NCBI GenBank assembly: GCA_947630715.1
Contig: CANRIP010000006.1
Coordinates: forward strand, 1 to 64,000
Reading direction: 5' to 3'
Length of the DNA stretch: 64,000 nt
DNA from: an uncultured Acetatifactor sp.
Lineage (GTDB): Bacteria > Bacillota > Clostridia > Lachnospirales > Lachnospiraceae
Shown: piece by piece, positions 1 to 7,838 of the stretch
How positions within the stretch are numbered: position 1 is the stretch's first letter
Layout of the letters: every line of letters begins with the position of its first letter
Translations under genes and position numbers: made by a program
Notes under the pieces: generated by a model
The model's input: only the letters and a program-made list of their open reading frames with translations
Databases searched by the model: none
What the model was told of the DNA's origin: nothing

Positions 1-1
1 C

Positions 2-505
2 GGGCTGCCGATCCATGGGTACTGCTCCGTCAACATGGGAGCGATTGCACTGATTAATGACGCCGTGGGCGGCGTGGAGGTGGAGGTGCTGGAGGATGTA
101 TGGAAGTTCCGGGAGGGAGAAACGGTGCTTTTGAAGGGAGACGCCGCTTACCATTATCTCCATGACCGGGACACGAAAAGCTTTAACAGCGCCGGAAGGC
201 GTCTGGAGCGGCAGAAACAGTATCTGTCGGCTTACGCCCGGACGGCGGTCAACGCCATGAAGGAAGACATCACCCTGCCGGTGAAACTCTATGGTACGCT
301 GAGCAAATATATGGTGACAGACATCTCCGTGGACGAGGTGAGTTATCTGGCCACCCAGATTCTGGATTACAGCTTTTCCCCGGATCGGTTTTATTCTCTG
401 GAAGGGGAGACTGTGGAGGGCGAACTGCTGGAGGAGTTTTATCCGGACGAGAAGGCTTTGTATGAACTGATTCTGAAGGTTTTTTATGAGGAAGTGAGCC
501 AGTGA
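2..505 (+). CDS. LytR-CpsA-Psr (LCP) family protein, C-terminal part
   Basis: Partial gene: the reading frame is open from base 2, upstream of the first ATG at 35, so the N-terminus lies outside the window. LCP proteins are membrane-anchored enzymes that transfer undecaprenyl-linked glycopolymers such as teichoic acids to peptidoglycan. The visible part matches the second half of the domain: a VNMGAIALINDAVGGVEV stretch, the RDTKSFNSAGRRLERQ segment carrying the RxxRQ signature, and a C-terminal helical region. The transmembrane helix and first catalytic arginines are not visible. It fits the envelope genes that follow. The exact polymer substrate cannot be told. Confidence 0.85.
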   Translation, partial: GLPIHGYCSVNMGAIALINDAVGGVEVEVLEDVWKFREGETVLLKGDAAYHYLHDRDTKSFNSAGRRLERQKQYLSAYARTAVNAMKEDITLPVKLYGTLSKYMVTDISVDEVSYLATQILDYSFSPDRFYSLEGETVEGELLEEFYPDEKALYELILKVFYEEVSQ

Positions 506-577
506 AACCATTTATCAGGTATCCGGCCGTAAGGCTTGATATAACCACATGACAATGAGGAAAGGAGGAAATGACCG

Positions 578-1288
578 ATGAAAAAGTTTTCTAAAATTGC
601 CGCTCTGTCCATGGCGCTTGCGCTGACCCTTGGCATGACAGTTTGTGCCAATGAAAGTCCCGATGCCTATAAGGAGTTGCTGGCAACTGCGCAGGCAACT
701 GCGGACAATACAAAGGCAGTGGACAGCAGCGGAAAAGAAGTGAACCTTACAAAGACGGCAGCAACGGTGGACGATATTAAAAAAACCGACACTGATGTCC
801 AGAGCCCCACAAGTGCTCTGTCGCAAACAGTTGCGAGCGCAGCCGGTGCTGACGTTGCAAAGGTTACAGAGGTGAAGCTGTTGGTTATGATGGACATCAC
901 GCCGGATCCGGCAGCAAGCGGAGTGATTACAGTGACCATTCCTTATCAGGTTACGCCGGCTGCGGGCAAAAGCTTTGTGCTGATGCACCAGCGTGGAACC
1001 GTATGGGAGCGGGCTAAAGGCGCTTCTTATGATGCAGCGAAGGGCGAGTTTACGTTCAAGGGCACCGTGGGTGTAGATTTCTCCAACTATGCAGTGTTCG
1101 AGGTAACGGAGGATACGACTCCGACTCCTGAGCAGACGCCGCAGCAGCCTACGCAGCAGCCTACGCAGCAGACTGAAACGCCTGTGTCTCCCAAGACCGG
1201 CGAGACCGTGCCCGTAGCAGTGTTCGCAGCCGTGATTCTTTTGGCAGGCGCCGCTGTATGCGCGAAAAAAGCACAGATGAATCATTGA
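578..1288 (+). CDS. secreted cell-wall-anchored protein with SPKTG sorting motif
   Basis: 236 residues with a clear signal peptide (MKKFSKIAALSMALALTLGMTVCA). A Thr/Gln/Pro-rich spacer follows (PEQTPQQPTQQPTQQT), then SPKTGE, a hydrophobic helix and a short basic tail (CAKK). That is the layout of a sortase substrate; SPKTG or NPKTG replaces LPXTG in many Lachnospiraceae. The middle, about residues 85-180, looks like a small beta-rich domain of no family I recognise. The start is supported by AAAGGAGG upstream. No sortase gene is in the window. Anchoring is inferred from the motif; the function of the exposed domain is unknown. Confidence 0.8.
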   Translation: MKKFSKIAALSMALALTLGMTVCANESPDAYKELLATAQATADNTKAVDSSGKEVNLTKTAATVDDIKKTDTDVQSPTSALSQTVASAAGADVAKVTEVKLLVMMDITPDPAASGVITVTIPYQVTPAAGKSFVLMHQRGTVWERAKGASYDAAKGEFTFKGTVGVDFSNYAVFEVTEDTTPTPEQTPQQPTQQPTQQTETPVSPKTGETVPVAVFAAVILLAGAAVCAKKAQMNH

Positions 1289-1318
1289 GCATTTGTTTTG
1301 AATGGGTATCATAAATTA

Positions 1319-1342
1319 CAATTAATTATGCATAATTAATTG
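1319..1342. repeat. perfect 24-bp AT-rich palindrome
   Basis: CAATTAATTATG followed immediately by its reverse complement, with no spacer, 30 bp after the stop of the surface protein gene. It could be an operator, a cruciform-prone site or part of a terminator; no T-run follows it. A small hairpin (CGGG-TAATG-CCCG, about 1345-1357) lies just downstream. Confidence 0.7.
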
Positions 1343-1383
1343 GGCGGGTAATGCCCGACAAACAATTCTTTGCATGTGGTTGC

Positions 1384-1410
1384 GCAATGCCCCTGTTTCG
1401 GGGGCATTGC
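1384..1410. terminator. strong hairpin downstream of the surface-protein gene
   Basis: GCAATGCCCC (1384-1393), a 7-nt loop, then GGGGCATTGC (1401-1410): a perfect 10-bp GC-rich stem. It is placed where a terminator for the 578-1288 gene would be, but no T-run follows, so intrinsic termination is uncertain. From here to about 1740 there is T-rich non-coding sequence in which I see no gene. Confidence 0.45.
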
Positions 1411-1747
1411 ATGTAAGGTAGTCTATCACGTCAATGTTGCGTTTCTTTTTCATGTCATTTCGTCTGATTTTGCGTTAGAAAATTTTCTCTGAACTCTATA
1501 TTGCATCCTTCTGCAATTTATGCCATTTCATTCTAAGCCCCATGTCATTTGAAACTTTTTCGTCCAGTCCGCCCGCTATGGGAACGTAATCGAAAGGCCC
1601 TCAATGGATATGACCATTCCGGCCGCAAGGAACAGATTGTCAAATTCTGTCATAATATATGGAAACAAAGCAACACCGATACCGCAACAGCTTGGCACCG
1701 CAGAACCGACACCGTAGCAACAGCTTGGTACCGCAGCAATTTCGGCA

Positions 1748-1912
1748 CAGCACCGGCCATACAGCAGCTTGGCACCGCAACAGCACCGGCCATACAGCAG
1801 CTTGGCACCGCAACAGCACCGGCCTGCAGCAGCTTGGCACCGCAACAGCACCGGCCATGCAGCAGTTTCGACACCGCAACAGCACCGGCCATACAACGGC
1901 TTGGCACCGCAA
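1748..1912. repeat. tandem array of about 33-bp units
   Basis: Five adjacent copies of a unit that begins CAGCACCGGCCATACAGCAG and ends CTTGGCACCGCAA. Copy lengths are 33, 33, 32, 34 and 33 bp; degenerate copies extend on both sides (about 1675-1935). The single-base length changes alter the reading frame in the middle of the array, which argues against coding, although the unit has no stop codon so several frames are open through it (the ORFs at 1549 and 1659 come from this). It lies just before the gene starting at 1968. Confidence 0.85.
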
Positions 1913-1967
1913 CACCGGCACCGCGGCGATTTCGGCAGCGCATAGGCTGCCGCGGGAAGGGGCGCTT

Positions 1968-2537
1968 ATGAAGGATAAGAAAAAAGAGGAAAAGCAAGGC
2001 GTCAGGTTTCATTGGATGGTTATCCTGCTGCTGGCGGCATGGATGGTTGGGATTTTATGGGGAATTTGGCTGATGGGGAGGCGAAATTTCTGCGAAGATC
2101 AACGGCGCGCACCCGTTTCCGGCCCGCAAGCAAACAGCGGGGTGGAGCTGGTGATCGATCCCGACGCAGAGGACGGACTGTCCCATGAAAACCGGGGGTT
2201 GTCCGAGCAGAACGTGGTCATATCCGGATGCGATCGAATGACTTTTTCCGCCGCCGGGAAAGAGCAGACGGTTCATTTTGAAAACCCAGAGGAAAACGCG
2301 AAAAAGTATTATCTGACTTTTGAATTGCGGCTGTATGACAGCAGCGGACAGGATTATGAGGTTTTGTATACCTCGGGGCTTGTGGAGCCGGGGAAGTGTA
2401 TTGAACGGATCGAGCTTTCCCGCGGGTTGGCGGAGGGCGTTTACAACACGGTGGTTCATGTACAGCCTTATCGCATGGACGAGAATAAAACGCCTGCCAA
2501 CAATGTGGATATGCGCATCAGACTGATTGTGGAGTAA
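1968..2537 (+). CDS. membrane-anchored hypothetical protein
   Basis: 189 residues. I start it at the ATG at 1968 (MKDKKKEEK), preceded by GGAAGGGG, and not at the upstream ATG at 1659, which would add about 100 repetitive residues from the tandem array. It has a short basic N-terminus, one transmembrane helix (about residues 17-37), then an exposed domain with beta-strand character ending in GVYNTVVHVQPYRMDENKTP and MRIRLIVE. I do not recognise a named family. It sits 45 bp before another secreted beta-rich protein, so the two may form one envelope unit. Confidence 0.7.
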   Translation: MKDKKKEEKQGVRFHWMVILLLAAWMVGILWGIWLMGRRNFCEDQRRAPVSGPQANSGVELVIDPDAEDGLSHENRGLSEQNVVISGCDRMTFSAAGKEQTVHFENPEENAKKYYLTFELRLYDSSGQDYEVLYTSGLVEPGKCIERIELSRGLAEGVYNTVVHVQPYRMDENKTPANNVDMRIRLIVE

Positions 2538-2582
2538 AGAGACGGGCCGCCGCGGAGTGTGGCAGGGAAGGGGGAGTGAAAG

Positions 2583-3074
2583 GTGAAGAAATGGTTCTCG
2601 TTGATTCTGGCCGTACTCGTTATTTTGTATGGCTCGTTTGTTTCCCGGGCGGAAGGGGAGATTCTGACTCAGGATTCTCCGGACAACAGCGGAAATATTA
2701 CCGTGGATTATAACGCGGCCGTGACTTATACCGTGACGATTCCGGCCAGCGTAACCTTTTCGGATACGGAAACCGAGGTGGAAAGGTCGCTTCAGGTGAG
2801 CAACGTGGTGCTGCGGGAAGGCAGCGCTCTCCATGTAGGCGTCAGCAGTCTCAACGGTTTTCAGATGAAATACAAGGAAGGATATATTGAGTATCATCTT
2901 ATGGTCAATTACAATGACACCCCGAAGGAAACCGATTATACGATTCTGACTGTACCGGCAGGGGAGAGCGCCGGCTGGGCGATTTTGAAATTTGTCACCA
3001 ATCTGCAAAAGGATCATGTGATCTATGCGGGAGATTACACGGATACGCTTACTTTCACCGTGGAGGTAGAGTAA
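2583..3074 (+). CDS. secreted beta-sandwich hypothetical protein
   Basis: 163 residues with a signal peptide (MKKWFSLILAVLVILYGSFVSRA, predicted cleavage after SRA). The mature part is short beta-strands: ITVDYNAAVTYTVTIPASVTF, a middle with SLNGFQMKYK, and a final DTLTFTVEVE. This looks like the small Ig-like or WxL-like secreted proteins of Firmicutes, but no WxL motif or sorting signal is visible, so it may be released or held by the membrane protein upstream. No clear Shine-Dalgarno beyond a GGGAAGGGGGAG stretch. Convergent with the cardiolipin synthase gene. Confidence 0.65.
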   Translation: MKKWFSLILAVLVILYGSFVSRAEGEILTQDSPDNSGNITVDYNAAVTYTVTIPASVTFSDTETEVERSLQVSNVVLREGSALHVGVSSLNGFQMKYKEGYIEYHLMVNYNDTPKETDYTILTVPAGESAGWAILKFVTNLQKDHVIYAGDYTDTLTFTVEVE

Positions 3075-3126
3075 ACCGGAAAACCTCTGGAAAAACAGGG
3101 GAATCCGAAAAATATCGGAAAACTCG

Positions 3127-3190
3127 AAAACCCCAGGAAAACCCCAGGAAAACCCCAGGAAAACCCCAGGAAAACCCAGGAAAACCCAGG
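3127..3190. repeat. 11-bp / 10-bp tandem array
   Basis: Four perfect copies of AAAACCCCAGG (3127-3170) then two of the shortened AAAACCCAGG (3171-3190). The array is flanked by two copies of CTCTGGAAAAACAGGG (about 3086 and 3215), so the larger 3080-3240 stretch is a composite repeat with almost no T on the + strand. It lies between two convergent genes. Confidence 0.85.
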
Positions 3191-3242
3191 AAAACACCGG
3201 GAACCCCTGGGAACCCTCTGGAAAAACAGGGAAACCCGGGAA

Positions 3243-3274
3243 CCCCGCCCCCGGGCGACCCGGGGACGGCGGGG
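3243..3274. terminator. GC-rich hairpin between convergent genes
   Basis: CCCCGCC-CCCGGG, loop CGA, CCCGGG, 3-nt bulge, GGCGGGG: a 13-bp stem immediately after the stop of the minus-strand cardiolipin synthase gene and downstream of the plus-strand 2583 gene. No T-run on either side, so probably a bidirectional 3' structure and not a textbook terminator. Confidence 0.5.
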
Positions 3275-3276
3275 GA

Positions 3277-4797
3277 TCAGCACAGGGGCGCAAAGATCCG
3301 CAGCACACCGTCCAGGATCCATTTCCAAAAGCCGGTTTTCACGTTTTCCCGGGTCCGTTCCCGGCATTTTTCCTGCGTGGCCAGAAAATCCTCCTTCAGA
3401 TCCCGCAGCAGGGAGGCTTTGTAGAACAGGGAATTGTTTTCAAAATGCAGGAACAGGCTGCGGTAATCCAGGTTGACCGTACCTACCGTGCCTGCGATAT
3501 CGTCTGTCACGCAGCCCTTGGCATGCACAAAGCCGGGAGTGTATTCATAAATTTTGACCCCTGCTTCCAGCAGCACCGGGTAAAAGCTGCGGGACATGCA
3601 GTAAACCAGTTTTTTATCCGGTACGCCGGGCAGAATGATCCTCACGTCCACGCCCCGTCCGGCGGCGCGGACAAAGGCGTCCAGCAGAGCATCGCCGGGC
3701 ATCAGATAAGGGGTATAAAACCAGGCGTAGTCCTTCGCCTGCGATAAAAGATCGATGTACAGCTCGTTGCTGACGGCGTCGGCCCGCAGGGGGGAGTCAT
3801 AGTAGCTCAGCACATATCCGTCCTCCGCTGGGGGCTGCGCGTCTGCGGAAGGTTCGCCGGACTCCAGGAAATGGGCCGGAATGGGATCCCTGGTAAAAGC
3901 GTTCCAGAATTCCGCAAACATTCTGGTATAATTCTGCACCGCCTCCCCGGTGATCCGGAATCCGATGTCTTTCCAATGACCGAATTTTTCCACCTGGTTG
4001 ATGTATTCGTCCGCCAGATTAACGCCGCCGCTGAAGGCGGTTTTGCCGTCGATGATCAGCATTTTCCTGTGATCCCGGCAGTTGAGGGTGCCCTTGACAA
4101 AGATCAGCGGATTGAAGGCGGCGCAGCGGATTCCCTTTTGTCTGAGAACTCTGGCCTCCCGTTCGGAATAAGTGGAAATGCTTCCAAGGTCGTCATAGAG
4201 AACTCTGACATCCACGCCCTGCGCCGCTTTGCGGGCAAGGATTTCCACCATGGAATCCCACATATGGCCGTTCTGAATGATAAAATATTCCACAAAGATG
4301 AATTTTTGCGCCTTTTCCAGCTCCTGGAGCATTTGGGGAAAGAGCAGATCCCCCAGGGGATAGTATTGGGCGCCGGTGTTTTTCCGCAGGGGAAAGCCGG
4401 TTTTGTTCTGGATCCACTGAAAGGTCTGGCTCATCCGTTTGTTTTCAGCCGCAACGGCGGCAGAGACGGTTTCCGGAGGGCAGGACATGGGCGGCAGGGG
4501 ATCCATCCTTTCCAGTTTTTTCCGCAGGGGTTTGGTGGTGCGCTTGTTGCCGAAGATCAGGTAGAGCAGAGCGCCGGGCAGGGGAAACGTGAGAATCACC
4601 AAAAGCCAGAGAACCTTATAAGTGCTTTCCTCCCGCTTGGTGAGCAGATACAGCACAAACAAAAAGGAAAGGACAGAGAGCAAAAAGCCGATGAGCGGAG
4701 CCCAGGGAGCCAGCCATCCGAAAAGGATGTACAGCCACAGAACTTGCAGTAAAACCGCCGGGATCACCGTGAAAATCCGTCTTAAAATCTTATTCAT
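3277..4797 (-). CDS. cls: cardiolipin synthase
   Basis: 506 residues, normal for bacterial Cls. It condenses two phosphatidylglycerol molecules into cardiolipin at the membrane. Order of parts: two N-terminal transmembrane helices (about residues 9-50 and 60-85), then two phospholipase D catalytic domains. The first HKD motif is DHRKMLIIDGKTAFSGG; the second is HAKGCVTDDIAGTVGTVN. Both have the His, Lys and Asp needed for the phosphatidyl-enzyme mechanism. The ATG at 4797 has GGAGG upstream. It is monocistronic with its own promoter. Confident. Confidence 0.95.
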   Translation of the reverse strand: MNKILRRIFTVIPAVLLQVLWLYILFGWLAPWAPLIGFLLSVLSFLFVLYLLTKREESTYKVLWLLVILTFPLPGALLYLIFGNKRTTKPLRKKLERMDPLPPMSCPPETVSAAVAAENKRMSQTFQWIQNKTGFPLRKNTGAQYYPLGDLLFPQMLQELEKAQKFIFVEYFIIQNGHMWDSMVEILARKAAQGVDVRVLYDDLGSISTYSEREARVLRQKGIRCAAFNPLIFVKGTLNCRDHRKMLIIDGKTAFSGGVNLADEYINQVEKFGHWKDIGFRITGEAVQNYTRMFAEFWNAFTRDPIPAHFLESGEPSADAQPPAEDGYVLSYYDSPLRADAVSNELYIDLLSQAKDYAWFYTPYLMPGDALLDAFVRAAGRGVDVRIILPGVPDKKLVYCMSRSFYPVLLEAGVKIYEYTPGFVHAKGCVTDDIAGTVGTVNLDYRSLFLHFENNSLFYKASLLRDLKEDFLATQEKCRERTRENVKTGFWKWILDGVLRIFAPLC

Positions 4798-4881
4798 AGG
4801 GCATTCCTCCGTATTTGCTCCGATCCGGTGTCTGGCGGCGTCAGGCTCGGGCCGCCTTTCCGGACGGGGTGTTGTAAGACT

Positions 4882-4909
4882 ATTATACTGTCTGTGCGAA
4901 AACTGTCAA
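4882..4909 (-). promoter_or_regulatory. vegetative promoter for cls
   Basis: On the minus strand TTGACA (4904-4909), 16-bp spacer, TATAAT (4882-4887): both hexamers are perfect consensus. It points at cls, about 85 bp from its start codon. Confidence 0.8.
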
Positions 4910-4991
4910 GGCGGCTGCGGGCGACGGGGCCGGGGGCTGCCGGTGCCTTGGCCGGATGCGGCGAAACCTGTGGTATTTGGACGGACAGGCA

Positions 4992-5020
4992 TTGACCGCC
5001 GGAGAAAAAATCCGTATAAT
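4992..5020 (+). promoter_or_regulatory. vegetative promoter for the restriction-modification operon
   Basis: TTGACC (4992-4997), 17-bp spacer, TATAAT (5015-5020), 45 bp before the first methyltransferase gene. Near-consensus, so constitutive expression of the whole 5066-12178 unit is likely. No operator or controller-protein box is evident. Confidence 0.8.
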
Positions 5021-5065
5021 AGGAAGGAACACAACGTATGTGTTGGAAAGTAACGGTGGGCTGCC

Positions 5066-6754
5066 ATGTCTATGATCAATGATGCGTTCCATATGGTGTA
5101 CCGATATTTGCTGCCCCGGACCGGGCCATCCCGGGGCCGGCGGCTTTGGGAGGCGCTTCAGTCTCTTGCCCAGGACGAGATTTTGTCCTGCTCTGAAACG
5201 GAAACCGCCCGTCCTCTTACTTACCGGGAAACGCAGGATATCCTGGCGAGACTGAACGAGAGGGAGTCGGTTCGAAAATCCCGGGGCGTGTATTACACGC
5301 CGGCGGATACGGTGGAATTTATTGTGCAAAACAGTTGTCGGCTCCTGGCCGGCAAATCCGGACAGGAGGCCGGCAAAGAGGGGGACGGATCCGGCGGGGG
5401 GACAGGCTCCGCCCAGGCATGTTCGGCTCCGAACCGGCTGGCAGCCTGGAGAAAACAATTCTGCGGGCAGAAGACGGTTTTTGACCCCACCTGCGGGGCG
5501 GGGGAATTCCTTTTGTGCATTCTGGAAGAAAAATTCAACCTGTGGGACCGGGGGGCCAGGCGGGTCACAAAGGCGGCCATAGAGAAAATCACGGGCACTC
5601 TGTACGGCAATGACATCAATCAGGAATCCGTCGCCATTGCGAAACTTAGGCTGTTTCTGTGCGCGGCCAATCGGTACGGGTTTGAAAAATGCCGGGATCT
5701 GCCGTCCGTGTTAAACAACCGGTTTACCCACTGCAATTATGTGGAAAATCCCCCGGCGGGAAACGGCGGTTTTGACCTGATTGTGGGGAATCCTCCTTAT
5801 GTGGAGGACTCCAAAAGCGGCCTGCATCCGGCCAGGCGGTATGGAAATATTTACGCCAATGTGCTGGTGAACGCCGCCGGCAGCTTAAAAAAGGGCGGCG
5901 TGATGGGGTTCGTGGTGCCCCTGTCCTATGTGTCCACCCCGAGGATGAAGGCGCTGCGGGAGGATTTGTACCGTCTTACGCCGACCCAGTATATTCTCAG
6001 TTATTCGGACCGGCCGGACTGTCTGTTCGTATCGGTGCATCAGAAACTGTGTATTCTGTTTGGACAGAAACACAAGGGCCCCGGACGGATTTACACAGGA
6101 AACTATCAGTACTGGTACAGGGAGGAGAGGGCAAAGCTTTTTTCCGGGTTCGGCACTGTGGAAAACCGGCATGTGCGGGACGGCTATATCCCCAAGATCG
6201 GGACGCCCACGGATGCGCGGCTGTACGTCAAGGCCACCGCCGGCAGACGCAAAATGCCTTTTATCGCCATGACGACCCGGGAGGGAGAGGCGGTGTACCT
6301 GAATATGAGAGCGGCCTTTTGGATCAAGGCCTTCCGAAACGTCCACGAAGGGGCCGAATACCGGGCGTTTTACTTTGACAGCGGGGACAGGGCGGATTAT
6401 GCCATGTGTCTGCTGAATTCCTCCCTGTTCTGGTGGTATTGGATCTGCGTTTCCGACTGCTGGCATATTACGGGGAAGGAACTGTCCGGCTTTATGGTCC
6501 CTCAAAACTGGGACAGGGAGCGGGTCCGCCTGTTGGCTGGGGAGCTGGAGGAAAGTCTGGAGCGCACCAGGGAATATGTGGGAACCGTCCAGACCGAGTA
6601 TGAATATAAACACCGGCTCTGTCTGCCCCAGATTACCAACATCGACGATTACATCAACGGATTGTACGGGCTGACCGGGCAGGAGAGCGCGTATGTAAAA
6701 AACTTCGCCCGGACGTACCGGGTGAGCGGAGGAGCGGCGAATGAGGGCGATTGA
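5066..6754 (+). CDS. N6-adenine DNA methyltransferase (Eco57I/TaqI-like)
   Basis: 562 residues. Transfers a methyl group from S-adenosylmethionine to adenine N6 in a specific DNA site. Visible motifs: motif X RGVYYTP (residues 73-79), motif I DPTCGAG (140-146) for the cofactor, motif IV NPPY (242-245), the catalytic loop of gamma-class adenine methylases. The C-terminal 250 residues probably hold the target-recognition domain. No PD-(D/E)XK nuclease motif is seen at the N-terminus, so it is not a self-contained type IIG enzyme. It overlaps the cytosine methylase gene by 14 bp. In context it supplies half of the self-protection for the McrBC-like nuclease downstream. Confidence 0.9.
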   Translation: MSMINDAFHMVYRYLLPRTGPSRGRRLWEALQSLAQDEILSCSETETARPLTYRETQDILARLNERESVRKSRGVYYTPADTVEFIVQNSCRLLAGKSGQEAGKEGDGSGGGTGSAQACSAPNRLAAWRKQFCGQKTVFDPTCGAGEFLLCILEEKFNLWDRGARRVTKAAIEKITGTLYGNDINQESVAIAKLRLFLCAANRYGFEKCRDLPSVLNNRFTHCNYVENPPAGNGGFDLIVGNPPYVEDSKSGLHPARRYGNIYANVLVNAAGSLKKGGVMGFVVPLSYVSTPRMKALREDLYRLTPTQYILSYSDRPDCLFVSVHQKLCILFGQKHKGPGRIYTGNYQYWYREERAKLFSGFGTVENRHVRDGYIPKIGTPTDARLYVKATAGRRKMPFIAMTTREGEAVYLNMRAAFWIKAFRNVHEGAEYRAFYFDSGDRADYAMCLLNSSLFWWYWICVSDCWHITGKELSGFMVPQNWDRERVRLLAGELEESLERTREYVGTVQTEYEYKHRLCLPQITNIDDYINGLYGLTGQESAYVKNFARTYRVSGGAANEGD

Positions 6755-7838
6755 CCTTTTTTCCGGCTGCGGAGGCTTGTCCCTGGGCTTTCTGCAGAAC
6801 GGATATGAGATCGAAAAGGCGGTGGAGGCGGTGCCGTCCATCGCCCGCACCTATCAAATGAATTTTCCCGACACCCAGGTGATCGTACAGGATATCACGC
6901 AGATCGATCAATCCGGCATGTTTCAGGAGGGGGACGCGGACGTGATCATCGGCGGGCCGCCCTGTCAGGGCTTTTCCATGGCCGGAGCCCGCATCCGGGA
7001 GGGTTTCCTGGGGGATCCCCGCAATTACCTGTTCAAGCATTATTTCAATGTGGTAAAAACCGTCAAGCCCCGGGTCTTTGTGATGGAGAACGTCAGAGGG
7101 ATCATGACCATGCAGAAGGGAGAAATCTTTGAAGAAATCAAACGGATTTTTTCCGATCCTATCCTGCTGGACGGCCGGGGGTACAGGCTGTATTACCGGG
7201 TGGTCAATGCGGCGGACTTCGGGGTGCCTCAGAAACGGGAGAGGGTGATCCTGATCGGGACCTTCAATGAGCGGGCGGATTTTGACAGGCTCTGGAATGA
7301 GACAAAAGAGGAAATCCGCAGGGAATGTCCCGGCTTTTTTGACCCTGTAACCGTCAGGGACGCCATCGGCAATATGACTTCCCCCACTCAGGACGGAGAC
7401 GTCCGGGGGCTGGAGCCGGCAAGCCCGTACCAGCGTTATCTTTCGTCCCCCGACGGAACCACGAAAAACCATGTGATGACCAGGCATTCCGGTGTGGCGG
7501 TAGGCAGGATGAGCCGGGTGCGGGAGGGGGAGAATTTTACCGCCCTAAAGGAACGGATCCATTCCGTACACAGCGGCTCTTACGGGCGTCTTTGCTGGGA
7601 CGAGCCGGCGGCGACGATCACTACCAGGTTTGACACGCCGTCGGGGGGGAGATTTACCCACCCTTCCCAGGACAGGACTCTTACCCCCAGGGAAGCCGCC
7701 AGGCTTCAGAGCTTTCCGGACAGCTTTTTCTTCTCCGGGAACAAGACTTCCGTGTGTAAACAGATTGGAAACGCCGTGCCGCCCAAGGTTGCTTTTTTTC
7801 TGGCAAGGTTTGCCGGGCATCTGCTGGAGGAATTATGA
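6741..7838 (+). CDS. C5-cytosine DNA methyltransferase
   Basis: 365 residues, usual size for a Dcm/HhaI-type enzyme. It starts with motif I (IDLFSGCGGLSLGF, residues 4-17); motif IV GGPPCQGFS carries the nucleophile Cys75; motif VI is MENVRG; motif VIII is QKRERVILIG; the C-terminal motifs IX-X are RLQSFPDSFFF and QIGNAVPP. The target-recognition region lies between about residues 215 and 290. A GGAGG precedes the ATG inside the end of the adenine methylase gene. Its stop overlaps the next start (ATGA), so all are translationally coupled. All catalytic residues look intact. Confidence 0.93.
   Translation: MRAIDLFSGCGGLSLGFLQNGYEIEKAVEAVPSIARTYQMNFPDTQVIVQDITQIDQSGMFQEGDADVIIGGPPCQGFSMAGARIREGFLGDPRNYLFKHYFNVVKTVKPRVFVMENVRGIMTMQKGEIFEEIKRIFSDPILLDGRGYRLYYRVVNAADFGVPQKRERVILIGTFNERADFDRLWNETKEEIRRECPGFFDPVTVRDAIGNMTSPTQDGDVRGLEPASPYQRYLSSPDGTTKNHVMTRHSGVAVGRMSRVREGENFTALKERIHSVHSGSYGRLCWDEPAATITTRFDTPSGGRFTHPSQDRTLTPREAARLQSFPDSFFFSGNKTSVCKQIGNAVPPKVAFFLARFAGHLLEEL

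Noticed and set aside
515-1312. 265-residue minus-strand ORF with Arg/Leu repeats (LLRRLLRRLL)
   Set aside because: Comes from the Gln/Thr/Pro-rich linker of the sortase substrate read backwards.
1549-1971. 140-residue ORF through the 33-bp repeats
   Set aside because: Open only because the repeat unit has no stop codon; copies change frame and no ribosome site is present.
2055-3308. 417-residue minus-strand ORF
   Set aside because: Its N-terminal part is translated repeat (FPGVFLGFSWGF) and the rest is antisense to two plus-strand genes with signal or membrane segments.
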